From Certhia americana (Eukaryota > Chordata > Aves > Passeriformes > Certhiidae), in contig JAGMWU010000040.1 in assembly GCA_018697195.1 (NCBI GenBank), positions 372,001-436,000 of the forward strand: a DNA stretch of 64,000 nt, read 5' to 3'. The stretch's first letter is position 1, and the number at the start of each line of letters is the position of its first letter. Below the pieces are notes generated by a model, which did not search any database, was not told the origin of the DNA, and was given only the letters and a program-made list of their open reading frames with translations. Shown here one piece after another: positions 1 through 12,218 of this stretch. A program made the position numbers and the translations under genes.

Positions 1-2410
1 AATTAACATTTATAACTCTATGAAATGAAAGCAACACTTCTTATCTGTCTGAAGGCCAAATCTAGATCTTGTCCTCCCATCTGTCTCTTTCCTCTAGTTA
101 TTATAATATATTTAGCATTCTTTTAAAAATGAAGCTATTTAAAATAAGATTATATATAGAAGATTATATTTAAGACAATTGCCTATATATAATGTCCCAT
201 CTGTCTTGGAGATTTATGTAATTCACTTAAGATATGTTTACAGGCACTTATTATGCCAAGTGGGATTGGTTAGTTCAGTCTACATTCAAGCATCTATTTC
301 TTATTTTTCACCACAGATGCTTTTTTGGAGAGTTTTGGGTCACTGCCTCACTCTGATATATTGTTTTCAAAATAGAGCTACTGAAATAAGGCATTGTTGC
401 AAAAAGAAAAATGCAGTTTGGAATACTGCATTAACAGAGAGTAATTTGTCCTCAGAATGTGATTTAATTTATGCCAATACCTTTTTTTCATTTAAGTAGT
501 GAACTGTTACATGAAGAAGGGAAAACAAGCATTAAATACTTTCCAAGCATGTCCTTCTGTGATGTTGCATGAAGGAGAGAAGGAGAGGAGTTATATTATT
601 ATGGACCGACTGTATTTGGTTTGGGTACATACCATTAAAAGAGACCTGAGAATCAGAACTGAGTATATTAAGATGACTGCCTTCTGTGTCTTCATTGAGA
701 ATGGGCCATTATTGTCTGGGATTTAACTAAGCAATGTGCATCTTTTCTTATCTTTATTTCAAAAATTAAGTGAAAATAGAAGTTCATCAGAAGGGCTGAG
801 GGAAGGAAAGGCTCACGGAGAATGACAAAGTGGAAGAGGGAAGGACATCCAGTAGACAAGGAAAATGTGGCAGAGAAATGTAAGGCGGGTGATAGGAAGA
901 GAACAGAAAAGCAGGAAAGATGCTTCCACAGCTCTGTTTTTTAAGTGAAAATTGTCATGTGGTTAGTAAGTGGAACTGACTGCAAAATCTGGTAGGGTCA
1001 GAGACAGAGGGAGAAGCAGGCTTAGAGAAAAGCTAGCACATGAAGCATTTTGTCCAGTTCAGTCATTACCTCAGGTTCAGTGTCCCAAATTGGGAGACCT
1101 AAGGCAATTCCAAGTTAGACCTTTGCAGCACTCCAGCAAGCTGAGAAAAAGGAAACTGGTGGGGATGATATTTAGAAGAAGTGAGAAAGATGTGATAGAG
1201 TGTAGCATTCCAGACAACAATATGAGGCAGGAAAGAGTGTTAATTTGCTTCCATGACAATCATATGATTTGCTTGCATATCCAGCAGAAGAAAGATTTTT
1301 TTTTTTCCTTCTCTCCTCTCTCAATTTCCCCCCCTCCATTCAGTCATCTGTTCTGCAGTGCACTGTTCTCTTCAGTTAGGAATGACCCACCAGCTATTGC
1401 CAATTCCAGCTTTCTGGGAGATGCTCTTGCATTGGGCAGCTGTCTTCCAAAAGACAGTGGCGTCACCTTCCTAAAAACCTCTTACTTTGCTATTCTCAAG
1501 GCTGCAGGCTTGAGTTTGTCCCAGAAAGCAATCATGCAGTTGTCACTCAGTGTGCTATTGCCATATGCTAACTTGATGGAAGCTGTCTCCAAAGCAAAAG
1601 GGATTGTCCACTCTCCCAGTCCGTGGCTGTGTGGGTGCATATGTGCAGCCATGCAGGGGGTGTCTGTGTGTGTACAAGGCAAGCAGAATTAGCATGAAAT
1701 GATTCAGGCAGCAAACAACAGGGAGAGTTTGTTGGTCACATACGCTGTGTGAAACCTGGCAGCATTTAATATTTTCATTTTTACTTACAGAGGATCTGAT
1801 GCCACATAGGTGATAAAAAACATCCATACAAACAAAAAAACGCCACAAATAAAATAAGAATTCTTGTGTGCGCTATTGGGGTCAGCCTAATAATTTCATA
1901 TGTCATATTTGTGTAAGTGGAAATACTGGTTTATTCACATCTAATCATTCTCATTTTCAGCAGCTGGGATGAGCTACATCTGGAGGCAGAAACATAATAA
2001 AGATTCCCCTGATACTGATAGTCTGTGAGAGTAGAAACTATTTTAGAGCATTTAAATGACAGTCTTTTTCAAAGTTGTTAGCTACTAAATCAGCTTAATA
2101 GGCACGCTTCAAAACTCCACTGGGAATCATCCTTCTCTTTTTTTTTTTTTTAAACACAGACACAAATCTTTCTTTAAAAAAATATATAAACACAAGTGAA
2201 TACCAACATATTCCAGCAGTCATATTTTGAAATTCCCTTGTGTCACACTGAGGACACTTAATTCATTGGCACTATTCACATCAGTGAGGCAAGGACAATA
2301 ATGGAAGAAAAGTGTAAAAACACAATTTAGGCTTCTGTTTGGAAACTGAAGGGTAAATCTCCCAAGGCTCTCTGTGGAAATGGAAAGCTTTGCCAGGTTT
2401 TGTTTGTTTG

Positions 2411-2435
2411 TTTTTTTTTTTTTTTTTTTTTTTTT
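2411..2435. repeat. Poly(T) tract, T25
   Basis: An uninterrupted run of 25 T follows a short (TTTG)n lead-in. It could be the antisense poly(A) of a retroposed copy, but no retroposed body is recognisable beside it, so it is recorded only as a homopolymer. Confidence 0.9.
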
Positions 2436-4376
2436 ATGTTGGATCCAGAATCACTCCTTCTATAATGTTTTCTTCCAAAACAGAGGGCTCTGTCTGTCAA
2501 GGCTGTCTCTCATGAGGGGTGGATTTTCATTCCTCATGTGACCTTCTGTCTCCAAGTAGCAATAATCAAAATATTTGTTGCTGTTGAACTACATTGTGCA
2601 TTAGTGGTTACTTAATTTAACATCAGCTATAAAAAAACAGAGAAATAAGGACCATAAAGTTCTAAAGTTAAAAGAACCCATACATCTTCAAATTTTCAAT
2701 TGTCAATGAATTTTCTAATTAGATCACTGGCAAACAAAAAGGTCTATAAACTATAACTTAGCTATAACTAAAAGGTCTAGTACTAGCAAGACTACTAGCA
2801 AATCTTTAAAAAAACATTTTACAAGTTGAAAGATTTGTTTTAGATTTGTTTTTTTTTTCAATGTTGTCAGGGTATGACCAGAAAGGAAATTTACCCCTAT
2901 TTTATTACATAATTTCCCCTATGAAAATTGCCTTGATTGCATACAGATTCTAGAGCTGTACAGTTTTGGGAAGTTATTGAAGCCAGATTGCCTGATTTTG
3001 GAAAATGCTCATGGATGTCTGGACAATCACACAGTGCACAAGTTCCTATGAAGCCATTTTGTGTGGCTGGCATGGTGCAAACCTGGCATGTTTCTGCAGA
3101 CTGGTGATTATAATGTGAATATGATGTAGTAAAGGACATAAATCAGAGGTTTTTGTATTTACATGCAAGCAACAGAGTTACACTCTATCCTAAATTATGA
3201 TCTTCGTAATAAGTGCTGACAATATTCCAAAGTCAGCCAAGGACCTTAATACTGTTTTTTATGTAGAAGGTGTGCAATCAGGATGGTGAAGACAGTGGCA
3301 GAAAAACTGCCAAGTGAGGAAAATATAATGGGGCCTCACTGATGCCTACTGCAACCTGCTAAAGGTTTAGCTTCTGCAACAGTAGAAGCATTCATGAGGG
3401 GAAAGGTAGAAGAGGTGGTCTGAACACTGGAAGGGAAACCTGTGCCTGAGAATTTACTGTCTGCATTTGGAAATCTGGACTTCTTTCTGGCAGTGAAGTG
3501 GAATTTAATCCTTCTTATAGCATGAAGATGTAGACACTTACAGAGCTAGAAAAATGCATAGAAATCCTGACATGACAGGAATTTTGAAGGAAAATTTGAA
3601 GTGAAAGCAGTCATTTAATTGAACAGAAGTTGAACAGGTAGGAGCTTTTCATTTAATGTGAGACTCTTTTCTAAACATCTACTTTGAAAAGGCAAATAGC
3701 TGTTGCCTGTCAACTAAATTGGACTAGTGTTTTGATGCCACACATTTTTATGCACCACTGGAGCAGAAATGAAAGCTGTCAATAATAACCTTGGCCACAC
3801 AGGTGCACGCCCACTTACATTCTAATCTTTATAAAAACCTATTCCATACTTCACTGCTGGGAGGTGGAACTAGGGATAGAAAACATATGAGCCTTCCAGA
3901 GCCTATGAGCTACGACTCACATTTCCTCTTATCAGGGAAGAAATTCTATTTTGTTATATATTCTAAGAACAGAGAAAAAAAGAGTTCAAATACTAAACAC
4001 ATTCAGTGTTCCTGTCAGTGCCAGACTTCTGTGCTGGAGGACTTTTGTGTGACAAGAAATCAAAAGCTATTGTTCTCTGGCAGTCCTGTTTGTTGTTCAT
4101 TCTGCTTCAATAAAAGGGAAAAGAATGTAAAAAGTGGCAACTTCTGCAAGTGTGCAAATGATGCCTCTCATAGGCAGTAGGCTTTTGGCTGGGATTCAAT
4201 GTAGGCACCAAAGCTAGGGCCAGCCAACACTTAGCATGTTTGTTTATGTACATTATATACACTGGAAACATATGGTCCTTGTAGTTTGTTGCTTTCTGAA
4301 GGGACTGGGTTTTACTCTTCCCGAATTAGATGAAAGCATATGAAGAAGATCACAGAGGAACACAGATTGTGACAGA

Positions 4377-4396
4377 CAATCACAGATCTGTGATTG
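4377..4396. repeat. Perfect 20-bp palindrome
   Basis: Ten base pairs on each side of the centre (between 4386 and 4387, inside AGATCT) match without a gap. Just upstream, GATTGT at about 4365 and ACAATC at about 4376 form another short dyad, and CACAGAT-type words recur from about 4350 to 4400. It could be a binding site for a dimeric protein or a chance palindrome; nothing nearby tells these apart. Confidence 0.8.
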
Positions 4397-6324
4397 ACAC
4401 AGATGTTCCACAGGGTGTATGAAATGCACCTTCACTCCATAAATCACCAGAATTTAAATCTACTGAACTTTCCTCTTAAAGAAATAAGTATTTGAAAATG
4501 TAATTACCATGGGTTTTAGTAGTTGCTGTTTTATTATTTGCATGAAGCATACTTGAAGTACCTCATGCATTTCATTTTCATGTGATTAATGTTGTCATGT
4601 GTGGTCCTTGGAGGGCAAGTGAAGTTCTCTCAACTTCCCACTGGAAGTCTTTCCTTCAGTAGTGTTTCTAGCCCTTCAATGATACTAGATGTCAGACTTA
4701 AAAATTATAGAATTTGCATAAAGGTAGATGTAAAAGGAGGGTCACAATATTCTCTTGGGAAGTATGTGATGTGATTATTGATAAAATTTCACATATTGTA
4801 ATACTTTAAAAACAATATATGGAAATAAGAACATCAGCCTCTTGCCTTCAGTTTAAAAAGAAAAAAAGATTTCTTTTTTTAGGGGAAGTAGGAGCACAAA
4901 ATTATTTCTAGTGTGATTGACACAGTTACTTCAAGAGTTATTTTGAAATTCTGCATTGTCCCTACTGAAGGGGTAGTTTGAACAGGGGGTTTAGAGGGGC
5001 TCAGTGTGTTGAGTACATGTCCATAAATATGTGTATGGACACAGCTGGCCTACCACATATTTTTCCAGACACACAGTAACTCTGCAGCTTGATGTTTAAA
5101 AGAATGAGCTGAAGGAGGCCTTTTCAATGAGCGTAATATTTAAATGTTTCCACTTTTTATTGCCAATAGGATTCAAACCACTTTGGCAAATTATCATGCT
5201 TAATTCCATGACTCTGAACCTGGCAACCAGATTTAACACCTGCAAGTGGCTGTGAGTCCAGCACACGCTCACATTCACACTACGTGTTCACCACAGAGCT
5301 TGTTCTAGTTAAGATCCTATTAGCTGAATTACTTTGTAGCAAATTATAAACATCAGCATGATTAGAGGGACGAAACATCTCCCTGTTAATTTCTGCAGAA
5401 CAGTAGCTCTGAGCATCAAAGCTACCATTGCAATTACAAAGAAATTGGGTTGCTGCGCTGTATTGACAAGCAGCACTATGAATAGCACAGGTGTGAATAC
5501 CTGCACTCCTGGGGAAAGCCAAACACAGCAGAAAGGGAGTCTCCATGGATCACACATGGGCTAACTGAAGGGACTGGTAATTTAAGCTACTTCCAAAGTA
5601 AATGAAATCAGACAAATGGTGAGGTGGATTTCACAACTCTTTAGGATGCTTCTATTCCATAATTTGCCGCATATGTGTAAACACCTCAGCTCCATTGAAA
5701 ACGACAGTGGTTGTGAGAGTGGCATCCAAGGGCTAAATTTGGCCTGACATGTAATAAGTGACATAACTACACCTGGGATAAAAGTGTTACGAATGCAAAA
5801 TACATCTCTCTAATAATTCCATCTTGCTTTTTCTGCTTCCCTACTGTCAGGCTACCTGCTGGAGTGGGAATCTCCTTGACACAGAGCAGATAAATAATGT
5901 TGTTCTCATAAATGAGCTGTTTAGAGTGCTTTGTTACACTGTGGTTTGGTTTTGTTAGCTTTTTTTAATTTGGGCTATTCTGAACATCGCTTTCCCATAT
6001 TGCAAATTACTGCAGTGACTTTCAGGCAAGTTTGCTAAAGGTGTATGTGGTAATTGTTAGCTAAATCTGGTTAATATCTTTGAAGAAAAATATGAGAAAA
6101 AACAGTTGAGTTTATGGTACCCTAGCAGTAGGGCAAAGCTGAGGGCATCAGTGTTTGCTGTTGTCCTTAGAGTCAGAAATCTCTGCCAGAGAGATTATCT
6201 TTTGTAACCTTTTGTAATTCTTTCCTTTATTTTCTTTTTATTATTTTTTCCTCTGAAAATGTCTACTTTAAATGAACAAGCTGAATAAGAAAATTGTTAG
6301 CAACTTCACCCAATCTTCCACCCA

Positions 6325-6751
6325 AACCCAGTTAAAGGATAAGGAAGCCTGTTGTACAAGGAAGTGCTGAGAAAACTGGGTTTGTGCAGTCTTGAGAAAA
6401 GAAGGTTTAGGGGAAGTCTTAACCCCATTCAAGTATTGAAAAGATGCCCACAAAAAAATGGATGCTCCCTTTTTACAATGAGTAATGTGAAAACGCAAGG
6501 GGTAATGGGTACAAGTTACTCCCAGGGACATTCCAATTGGATAAAAGGAAAATCTTTCACTATGAGAACAATCAACCATTAGAATAATCTTCCGTTGGAA
6601 GAGATGGTTTCCTTGATGCTGGACAATTTTAAGATTCAGCTGGACAAGGTGCTGGGCCATCTTGTCTAGAAGATACTTTTGTTGAGAAAGGCTGGACCAA
6701 ATAATCTGTGAGTAGCCTTCTGAACTGACATTCTATGACTGGATGATTCTG
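6325..6751 (+). mobile_element. CR1 LINE 3' fragment, 5'-truncated
   Basis: This is the 3' end of a CR1 non-LTR retrotransposon in sense orientation. Signs are the CR1 tail of ORF2 (gtgctgagaaaactgggttt, then cagtcttgagaaaagaagg), the 3' UTR words following it (gagtaatgggcacaa-like, ctttcactatgag), and a degenerate terminal repeat attctatgactggatgattctg ending at about 6751. Divergence from the sequence I expect is considerable, which suggests an older avian subfamily. The element is strongly 5'-truncated, as usual for CR1. It lies about 80 bp upstream of duplicated segment copy A. It is not functional. Confidence 0.85.
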
Positions 6752-6829
6752 GTGTTAGTCATGACCTATCCTTGTACAACTCACCACCTTGTTTCTTAAT
6801 TTGCTGTAAACTCCAATTTTAAATTGTGT

Positions 6830-7016
6830 CAGTGTCTTTCTTTAATTGAGACTGTATTAAGCATCGTCTATATACATTTTTTAAAGTTACTCTGTGTCGG
6901 TTGGAATATTTTGTGTGGTTTTGGATAATAAAAACAGCAATATTTTTAGCGACACAAAAAATGGGAGAAAATTTTCATAGTGATTTTGGAAATGATTACA
7001 TTTGGAAATGATTAAA
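6830..7016. repeat. Duplicated segment, copy A
   Basis: About 170 bp here match 12048-12218 in the same orientation at roughly 88% identity by hand alignment (about 18 differences in 157 columns, one or two single-base gaps). Homology starts at cagtgtctttc and ends in a tttggaaatgatta unit. No known repeat family is recognised inside it. Copy A lies in unique-looking sequence, whereas copy B is joined directly to a CR1 5' end, so copy A is probably the source. Confidence 0.85.
6985..7016. repeat. 16-bp tandem duplication in copy A
   Basis: Two units of tttggaaatgatta + CA/AA stand side by side (6985-7000 and 7001-7016) with one difference. Copy B has only one unit, which matches the second unit better (15 of 16). 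The tandem step therefore probably happened in copy A after the two segments separated, or one unit was lost from B. Confidence 0.8.
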
Positions 7017-8385
7017 TACATTTATTTTTCGGATCTTGAATAAGGGAGCTTCTTATTGCAGATCTACAATTAGGAAATGCTGTATTGTCTGAGTAAGAAT
7101 GCAGGGGGAAAATGTGGAAGGGATATTTCTTAATTTTAGCAGTCTACATTACTATATTTATGTACTTTTTATGAAATTGTAATCTTGAGAACAGTAGTTT
7201 TTATTTTTTCCTGTTAGTCAGAAAGTATAAATTTTCACAAGGGCATTTGAAGTGAAACAGTAAAAAAAACAGTAATAGTAACTATTATCTGATGGCTTTA
7301 ATCATTAGTATAATGCCAGCAAGGTAAAAAAAAAAAACAAACAACAAACCCTCCAGCCCTGGTACAAGCAATGGTACAAGATAAGTAGCAAATGAGTATA
7401 ACGTGTTTCTATTTTGTGTTAGATCAGTTACTGTACAGAATTGGTGTTTTAACTCTCATTTGTACTTCTGATAAGTGAATACTTTAGACTGAGCATTTTG
7501 CATGTGGCAGCTGCCTTCAAGGACAAGCACAAAGGCTTGTCGTAGGTCTCGGCACGCTGATGTAATGCTGCAAAAAACATCAGGAAATTGTGAAGAAATA
7601 AATAACTGGTGCCTCATCATTATGATAGTTAATGGCTTTAGGGATGGCACTAAAGCAGACAATATGGTCAGAATGAAGTCTCCATCTGTGTTGCTGCTGT
7701 CAAGGGAAATAGTTTTACATCATTTCTTATCTCTCTTTTGGTCCCTGTGACAAGTAGTCCGTGAGGTGTTCAGACCCTGCACTGAACTAACTAATGAAAG
7801 ATGATAGGATGGGAATTGATAAGTGAATTTACCTTGACTGTAAACCCTGCAACGTCAGATGGCAACTCCCACTCTTATCCTTTTTCTAATCTTTCTTTTA
7901 GTATGGTGGCCCTGAAAACCTTCACACACAATTCTGAAATGTCATTTTCACAGTGATTCAGAAGTGATCAGAAAGGCAACCAAAATGACATAGAGAGCAT
8001 GGCTAAATTAATGGGCTGTCAAAAAAGTATTCTCACTTGGAAGGATTTCAGGCTTCTCTCAGATCTGATGTTAACCCAGAAAAAATCTTGACAAAACTGA
8101 ATTCTATTAATTTTCAATAGAAAAGTTGGATTTTCTTTATTAAAAGTTTTTCAGTGTATTTTTGGCTCATAACTAGACTGTTTGTGTTTATTCCCTATTC
8201 TGGGGACAGGCAAACCCTAACACAGTTCTGATGCCTGATCCCAGAGAGAGGTCAAGAGGGTCAATCATGTGAGTGAAGTAATATACGAGCTTAAATGTGA
8301 GCACAGTGGGAGACACAGTTTAATGATCAGGTTCACTCTGAGTAAGAGCCTTAAAAGCTCATTTGAAATAGTCCAAGCTGTCTAG

Positions 8386-8430
8386 AAAAAAAAAAAAACC
8401 CCAAACCAAAAAACCCCCCAAAAACCACCA
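8386..8430. repeat. A/C-rich low-complexity tract
   Basis: A13 is followed by alternating C-runs and A-runs (CCCC AAA CC AAAAAA CCCCCC AAAAA CC). Similar tracts recur at 12957, 34613 and 60064, always A/C on this strand. It is a simple low-complexity sequence with no evident function. Confidence 0.85.
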
Positions 8431-8574
8431 GGCTAATTAAGCAAACATCCCTTGACATGCAGCCCTTGCCTCTCAACCTCAACAAGGCTGTGTTGCAAGG
8501 TTGCTGGTATATCTGAAAAATACTGCATAAAAGGTATTTTGGAGGTTAGGTCTTATAAGTTATATATTATATTC

Positions 8575-8660
8575 ATATATATATATATCTCACCAAGCAA
8601 AGACAAAACCCCAAGTTTTAAAAATTACATTTATATTTTTAAAATTAGATTTATATTTTA
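8575..8660. repeat. (AT)n run and 20-bp tandem duplication
   Basis: A short (AT)n run lies at about 8575-8588. Two near-identical 20-bp units follow at 8621-8640 and 8641-8660 (aaaattaca/gatttatattttt-like, two differences). This looks like replication slippage in AT-rich DNA. Confidence 0.8.
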
Positions 8661-11564
8661 AAAAACTTTCAGGCTGTCTAACTGGGTGTATATTGTTTCA
8701 GTCTCACTTCTCTGGTTTGGGAGTTTAATTCAGGATTATTCCTTTTTACAAGACCACGCTCATGATTCTGTAAAGATAGTAGAGCATGATTCTGCTTTTG
8801 AACTAACTTGACGATGTCAAGAAATAATGGCTTAATCCTTCCTCTTCTGAAATCTGTGTTTTGACTGCCTACATTACTGACTTGCATCACTCTATTTTCT
8901 TAATTTTCATGGTGTCTAGTGTTGTGTCCTACATGCTCTGCAATATTCAAGCTCAGAGCCAATGTCATTGAGTTATAGCAAAGAGCTCATGTCCTTCTAA
9001 ATCTTTAAGCCTGGTTGGCTGGGTAAACTCTGAGTGAGTGCTTAACAGTTTTGAAAATAGTATATAATATCCAAGTCAAGAATTATATCTTACTTCACTC
9101 ATCAGAAGGACAGCCAGGCTTGTCTGCACATGGATTGTGGATGGGCTGAGTTGTTGAAGAGAACAAAGGGTGACTCTGAAGAGAACAGAGTTCTCTACAT
9201 GAGACTTTACACATGCACAGAATTTTATAACACGAAGTGACAAGAGTCCTATCAAATGTGATCAAACAAGTATCAGTTTCTACAGGTCCATAAATAGAGA
9301 CTTAAACTTGTTCACCTTGATCTAGGTCACCTAACTGAACATAATTTAGAAAGGTGGCTTGTCTGCCTTTTCTTCAATAAAGAAAGATGTGTGTGAGGAG
9401 GGCCAAATGTTGAAGAAACATCTAAGGTTCTCTTACTTGTTTGATGTTGGTGTAAAGGAGAAGAATTGAGAACAGAACAAAGAGAGATGTAAACTTGAAC
9501 ACTTAAATAACCTCATTAATCATTTATGCTGTGAATAAGGGCCTATTACCTAAGGCTTTTCAGGTAAAGGACCAGAGTTAGATCTCTGTCATATTCTTAA
9601 ATTTTTTATTCTTTTCGATAGTGAAAGTGAAATTAGAAGTAAATGTTGTCTTGAAATGATTTGCTAAAGAAAAATAATATTTAAAAAAAACCCCAAAAAA
9701 CAACCCAAACAGAACTTTTTAAAATTTTCTGCTAGAATCTTTCAGATGCACAGAGACTTTTTCCATTCTTGGGGGTCGGGGAGCAAGGGGTGCATATATT
9801 CTGAATTTCTGGACTAGAATTTGTGAAAAGTTACTAGTTCGCAGTAAAGGAAAATCAGATGCTCCCTTGGCTCCACAAATAGAGTAAGAGAGTAGGAGTT
9901 TATAGTCTCCCAAACCTTGTATTTTTGGGAGAATGAGTCAGTCCTCCTACAATGTCAAAACAATTAGTTATGATTGTTTTACAGTGAATTTTCTGCACAA
10001 TAAAGGCCGCATATTTGGTGTAAGCATAGAACAATTAGTTTGCACACTTTAACATATGGTTTGACTACAACAGGACAGAGAAATTATTAAGTTTAAGTAG
10101 GGGTTAATTCCATCCCTGAAATCAAAGAGGCTGTAAGTAGTTCTCAGTAGAGTCTGTTCCATGTTCTATTCAAAGAAAGTAATGCTTAAGTCTCATCTGA
10201 CAAATTTAAAGCAATGTCTTTGGGCTACTTCTAGTTCAGCCCTTGCAATATGATTAGATGTGTGCTTCATCTCAGTTTGAAATGTATCCCTTCCACAATG
10301 ACAGTTCTGCAAGGTGGCAACTTAATGAATCATGCAAACATAGAAGTTTACAGCCAAATTGGATAGTGACCACAAAACTGCCAACTTCTGTTAGAAAAAA
10401 ACAGATTCTCTCCTTGTGATTCTGAGCTGCTGAAATAAACAGTTGTGCACCTGCTATGTTGTTTTCCTGTCTTTGTGCTTTCTCATTCCGTAATGATTTT
10501 TGATGTTAGCCATGGGAAGTTTAGTTTCTCCATTTCTTTGTAACTTGGATCCACACTCCCAAGCTGGGTGATGGAGCTCTGCCTGGGTGCGATGCAGGGC
10601 TTTTGGAAAGGTGCAATGCAACTCTTCTGTGTGGTCCTAACTCCAGCCATACCACCCACAGGTACTCACACTGTGGGCTGAGACTGCTGCAGGAAGATGT
10701 ATAAAGCACGTGAAGCTGCTGAGCTTTTTCTGTTTGAGACTGCAGACACATGCTCAGTAAAGAGGGGTGAGAGCAGCTCTACAGTGACCTTTGTCATACA
10801 CTCTGCTTCCAGTGCTCATAAGAGGGACAAAATTATTCTGAGGCCTCCACAAACTTTTTTGTATAGAGTAGGGTTTAAAAGTCACTTGCTGTCCACATGT
10901 CCAGAAATTTCAGCCAAGACTTCCATGACCTGAATCTCCTGTTCCCAAATAATTATATGCTTTGGTTTTATAGTTCTTTTTGAAGACTTTGGATGGTCTC
11001 TGTTTTGTCTTGTAATACAATTATTTTGTTTGGAATACTATATCTAGTCTTTAATTTTTTATAATGAGTTTTGGAAATTAGATTTTATGTCATGTTCCAT
11101 CCTTCTCCCTTTTCTTCTGACATTTAAATCTTAATATCTCTTCATCAGCATTCACTTAAAACCTGGTTTAATGTTTACAGAAGTGTTTTTCTAAGGTGTC
11201 TCTGAGAAAGACGTCTTATATATCATTAACTTCTGTAGAATCAGGTTTTAAATGATATGTGATGTATTTTAGTCAAAACAAAAACTGTCTCATTCTTAAC
11301 CTTTAGAGGAGTAAAAATTCAGTGATAATTTTTGTCACATGTCATAAAACAGCACCACAAACTTTTCTGGATGTTTTTTAATTTTAAATATACACTTATA
11401 AGTAGTCAATGTGTAACCTAGATAAAGATTCCCGTAGTGCATATTTCAGTTAATTGAACAAGGTAACCTATTCCTACTGCGAAGAATTTCCACTAAACTG
11501 GATTGTTCCAGCTATTTAAAAAATACCAGGCCAGACAACTACAAACTCAAAGTGTGCACACATT

Positions 11565-12060
11565 AATCATAGAACAATCATAGAATAAATTAGGTTGGAA
11601 AGGACCTCAGAGATCATTGAGTCCAACCATGATCCATCTAGATCATGGCACCAAGCGCCGCAGCCACACTCGGTCTTTTCTTAAACACCTCCAGGGACGG
11701 TGACACCACCACCTCCCTGGGCAGCATGTTCCAATGTCTAACCACCTTTTCTGTGAAGAAATGCCTCCTGATAACATATACCTTCTCTGGTGAAGCTTGA
11801 GTCCATTTCCTCTTGTCTTGTCACCAGTGGCCTGGGAGAAGAGGCCAGCACTCACCTGACTACAGCTCCTCTCAGCTGTAGCTGACTACAGCTCCTCTGA
11901 GGGAGCTGTAGAGAGTGATAAGGTCACCCCTCCTTGTCTACAAGCTAAAAAAAAAAAAACACAGCTCCCTCAGCTGCTCCTCACAGGACATATGCTCCAG
12001 AGCCTTCCCTAACTTTGCTGCCCTTCTCTGGACACACTCCAGCGCCTCAGTGTCCTTCTT
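11565..12060 (-). mobile_element. CR1 LINE, 5'-truncated, minus strand
   Basis: On the plus strand the 3' end comes first: atcatagaacaatcatagaat octamer-like repeats, then aggttggaaaggacctcaga and gatcattgagtccaacc, the most recognisable CR1 3' sequence in birds. The match continues through the 3' UTR and the ORF2 tail (ccctgggcagcatgttccaa; gtagagagtgataaggtcac; ggacacactccagcgcctca) up to the 5' truncation at about 12060. Two internal oddities are a 26-bp tandem duplication at 11856-11907 and an A13 run near 11947 where the consensus has mixed sequence. At its 5' edge it is joined to duplicated segment copy B through about 13 bp shared by CR1 and copy A. Confidence 0.93.
11856..11907. repeat. 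26-bp tandem duplication inside CR1
   Basis: The word ctgactacagctcctct starts at 11856 and again at 11882. CR1 normally has one copy here, so this is a private slippage duplication in this copy. Confidence 0.85.
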
Positions 12061-12218
12061 TAATTGAGAGCGTATTAAGCATAGTCTATATCCATTTCTT
12101 TAAGTTACTCTGTGTTGGTTGGAATATTTTGTGTGGTTTTAGATAATGAAAACAGAAATATGTTTAGATACACAAAAAAGGGAAAAAAAACTTTCATAGG
12201 GATTTTGGAAATGATTAA
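12048..12218. repeat. Duplicated segment, copy B, fused to CR1
   Basis: This is the second copy of the 6830-7016 segment, direct orientation, offset 5218 bp. The first 13 bases (cagtgtccttctt) also belong to the CR1 that ends here, so the junction is a stretch shared by both parents. After 12218 the two loci no longer match. The arrangement fits a reverse transcriptase switching from CR1 RNA to a second template at the shared word during insertion. An ordinary dispersed duplication, or an uncatalogued repeat family, is also possible. Confidence 0.85.

Larger units (their letters stand above)
1..6324. other. Non-coding stretch, no gene recognised
   Basis: No supportable exon is seen. Open frames are short and lack recognisable domains. 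The longest is a stop-free stretch of 240 codons at 970-1692 on the plus strand; it opens at GTG directly after a TAA, has its first ATG about 66 codons in, and runs through a T-tract coding a phenylalanine string. Bases 780-1060 are purine-rich. Other local structure is a T25 run near 2411, a 20-bp palindrome at 4377 and a block rich in ATTA/TAAT words at about 5290-5560. The sequence could be intergenic or intronic. Confidence 0.7.
7017..11564. other. Non-coding stretch, no gene recognised
   Basis: Only short, unrelated open frames are present. Visible structure is limited to A/C-rich and AT-rich low-complexity patches near 7327, 8386, 8575-8660 and 9680. No transposon end, splice-bounded exon or RNA gene is recognised. 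Confidence 0.65.

Noticed and set aside
2897..3139. Cysteine-containing 80-codon frame that looks a little like a secreted or zinc-binding peptide
   Set aside because: Cysteine spacing fits no family I know, there are no splice sites or neighbours to support it, and frames of this length occur often by chance here.
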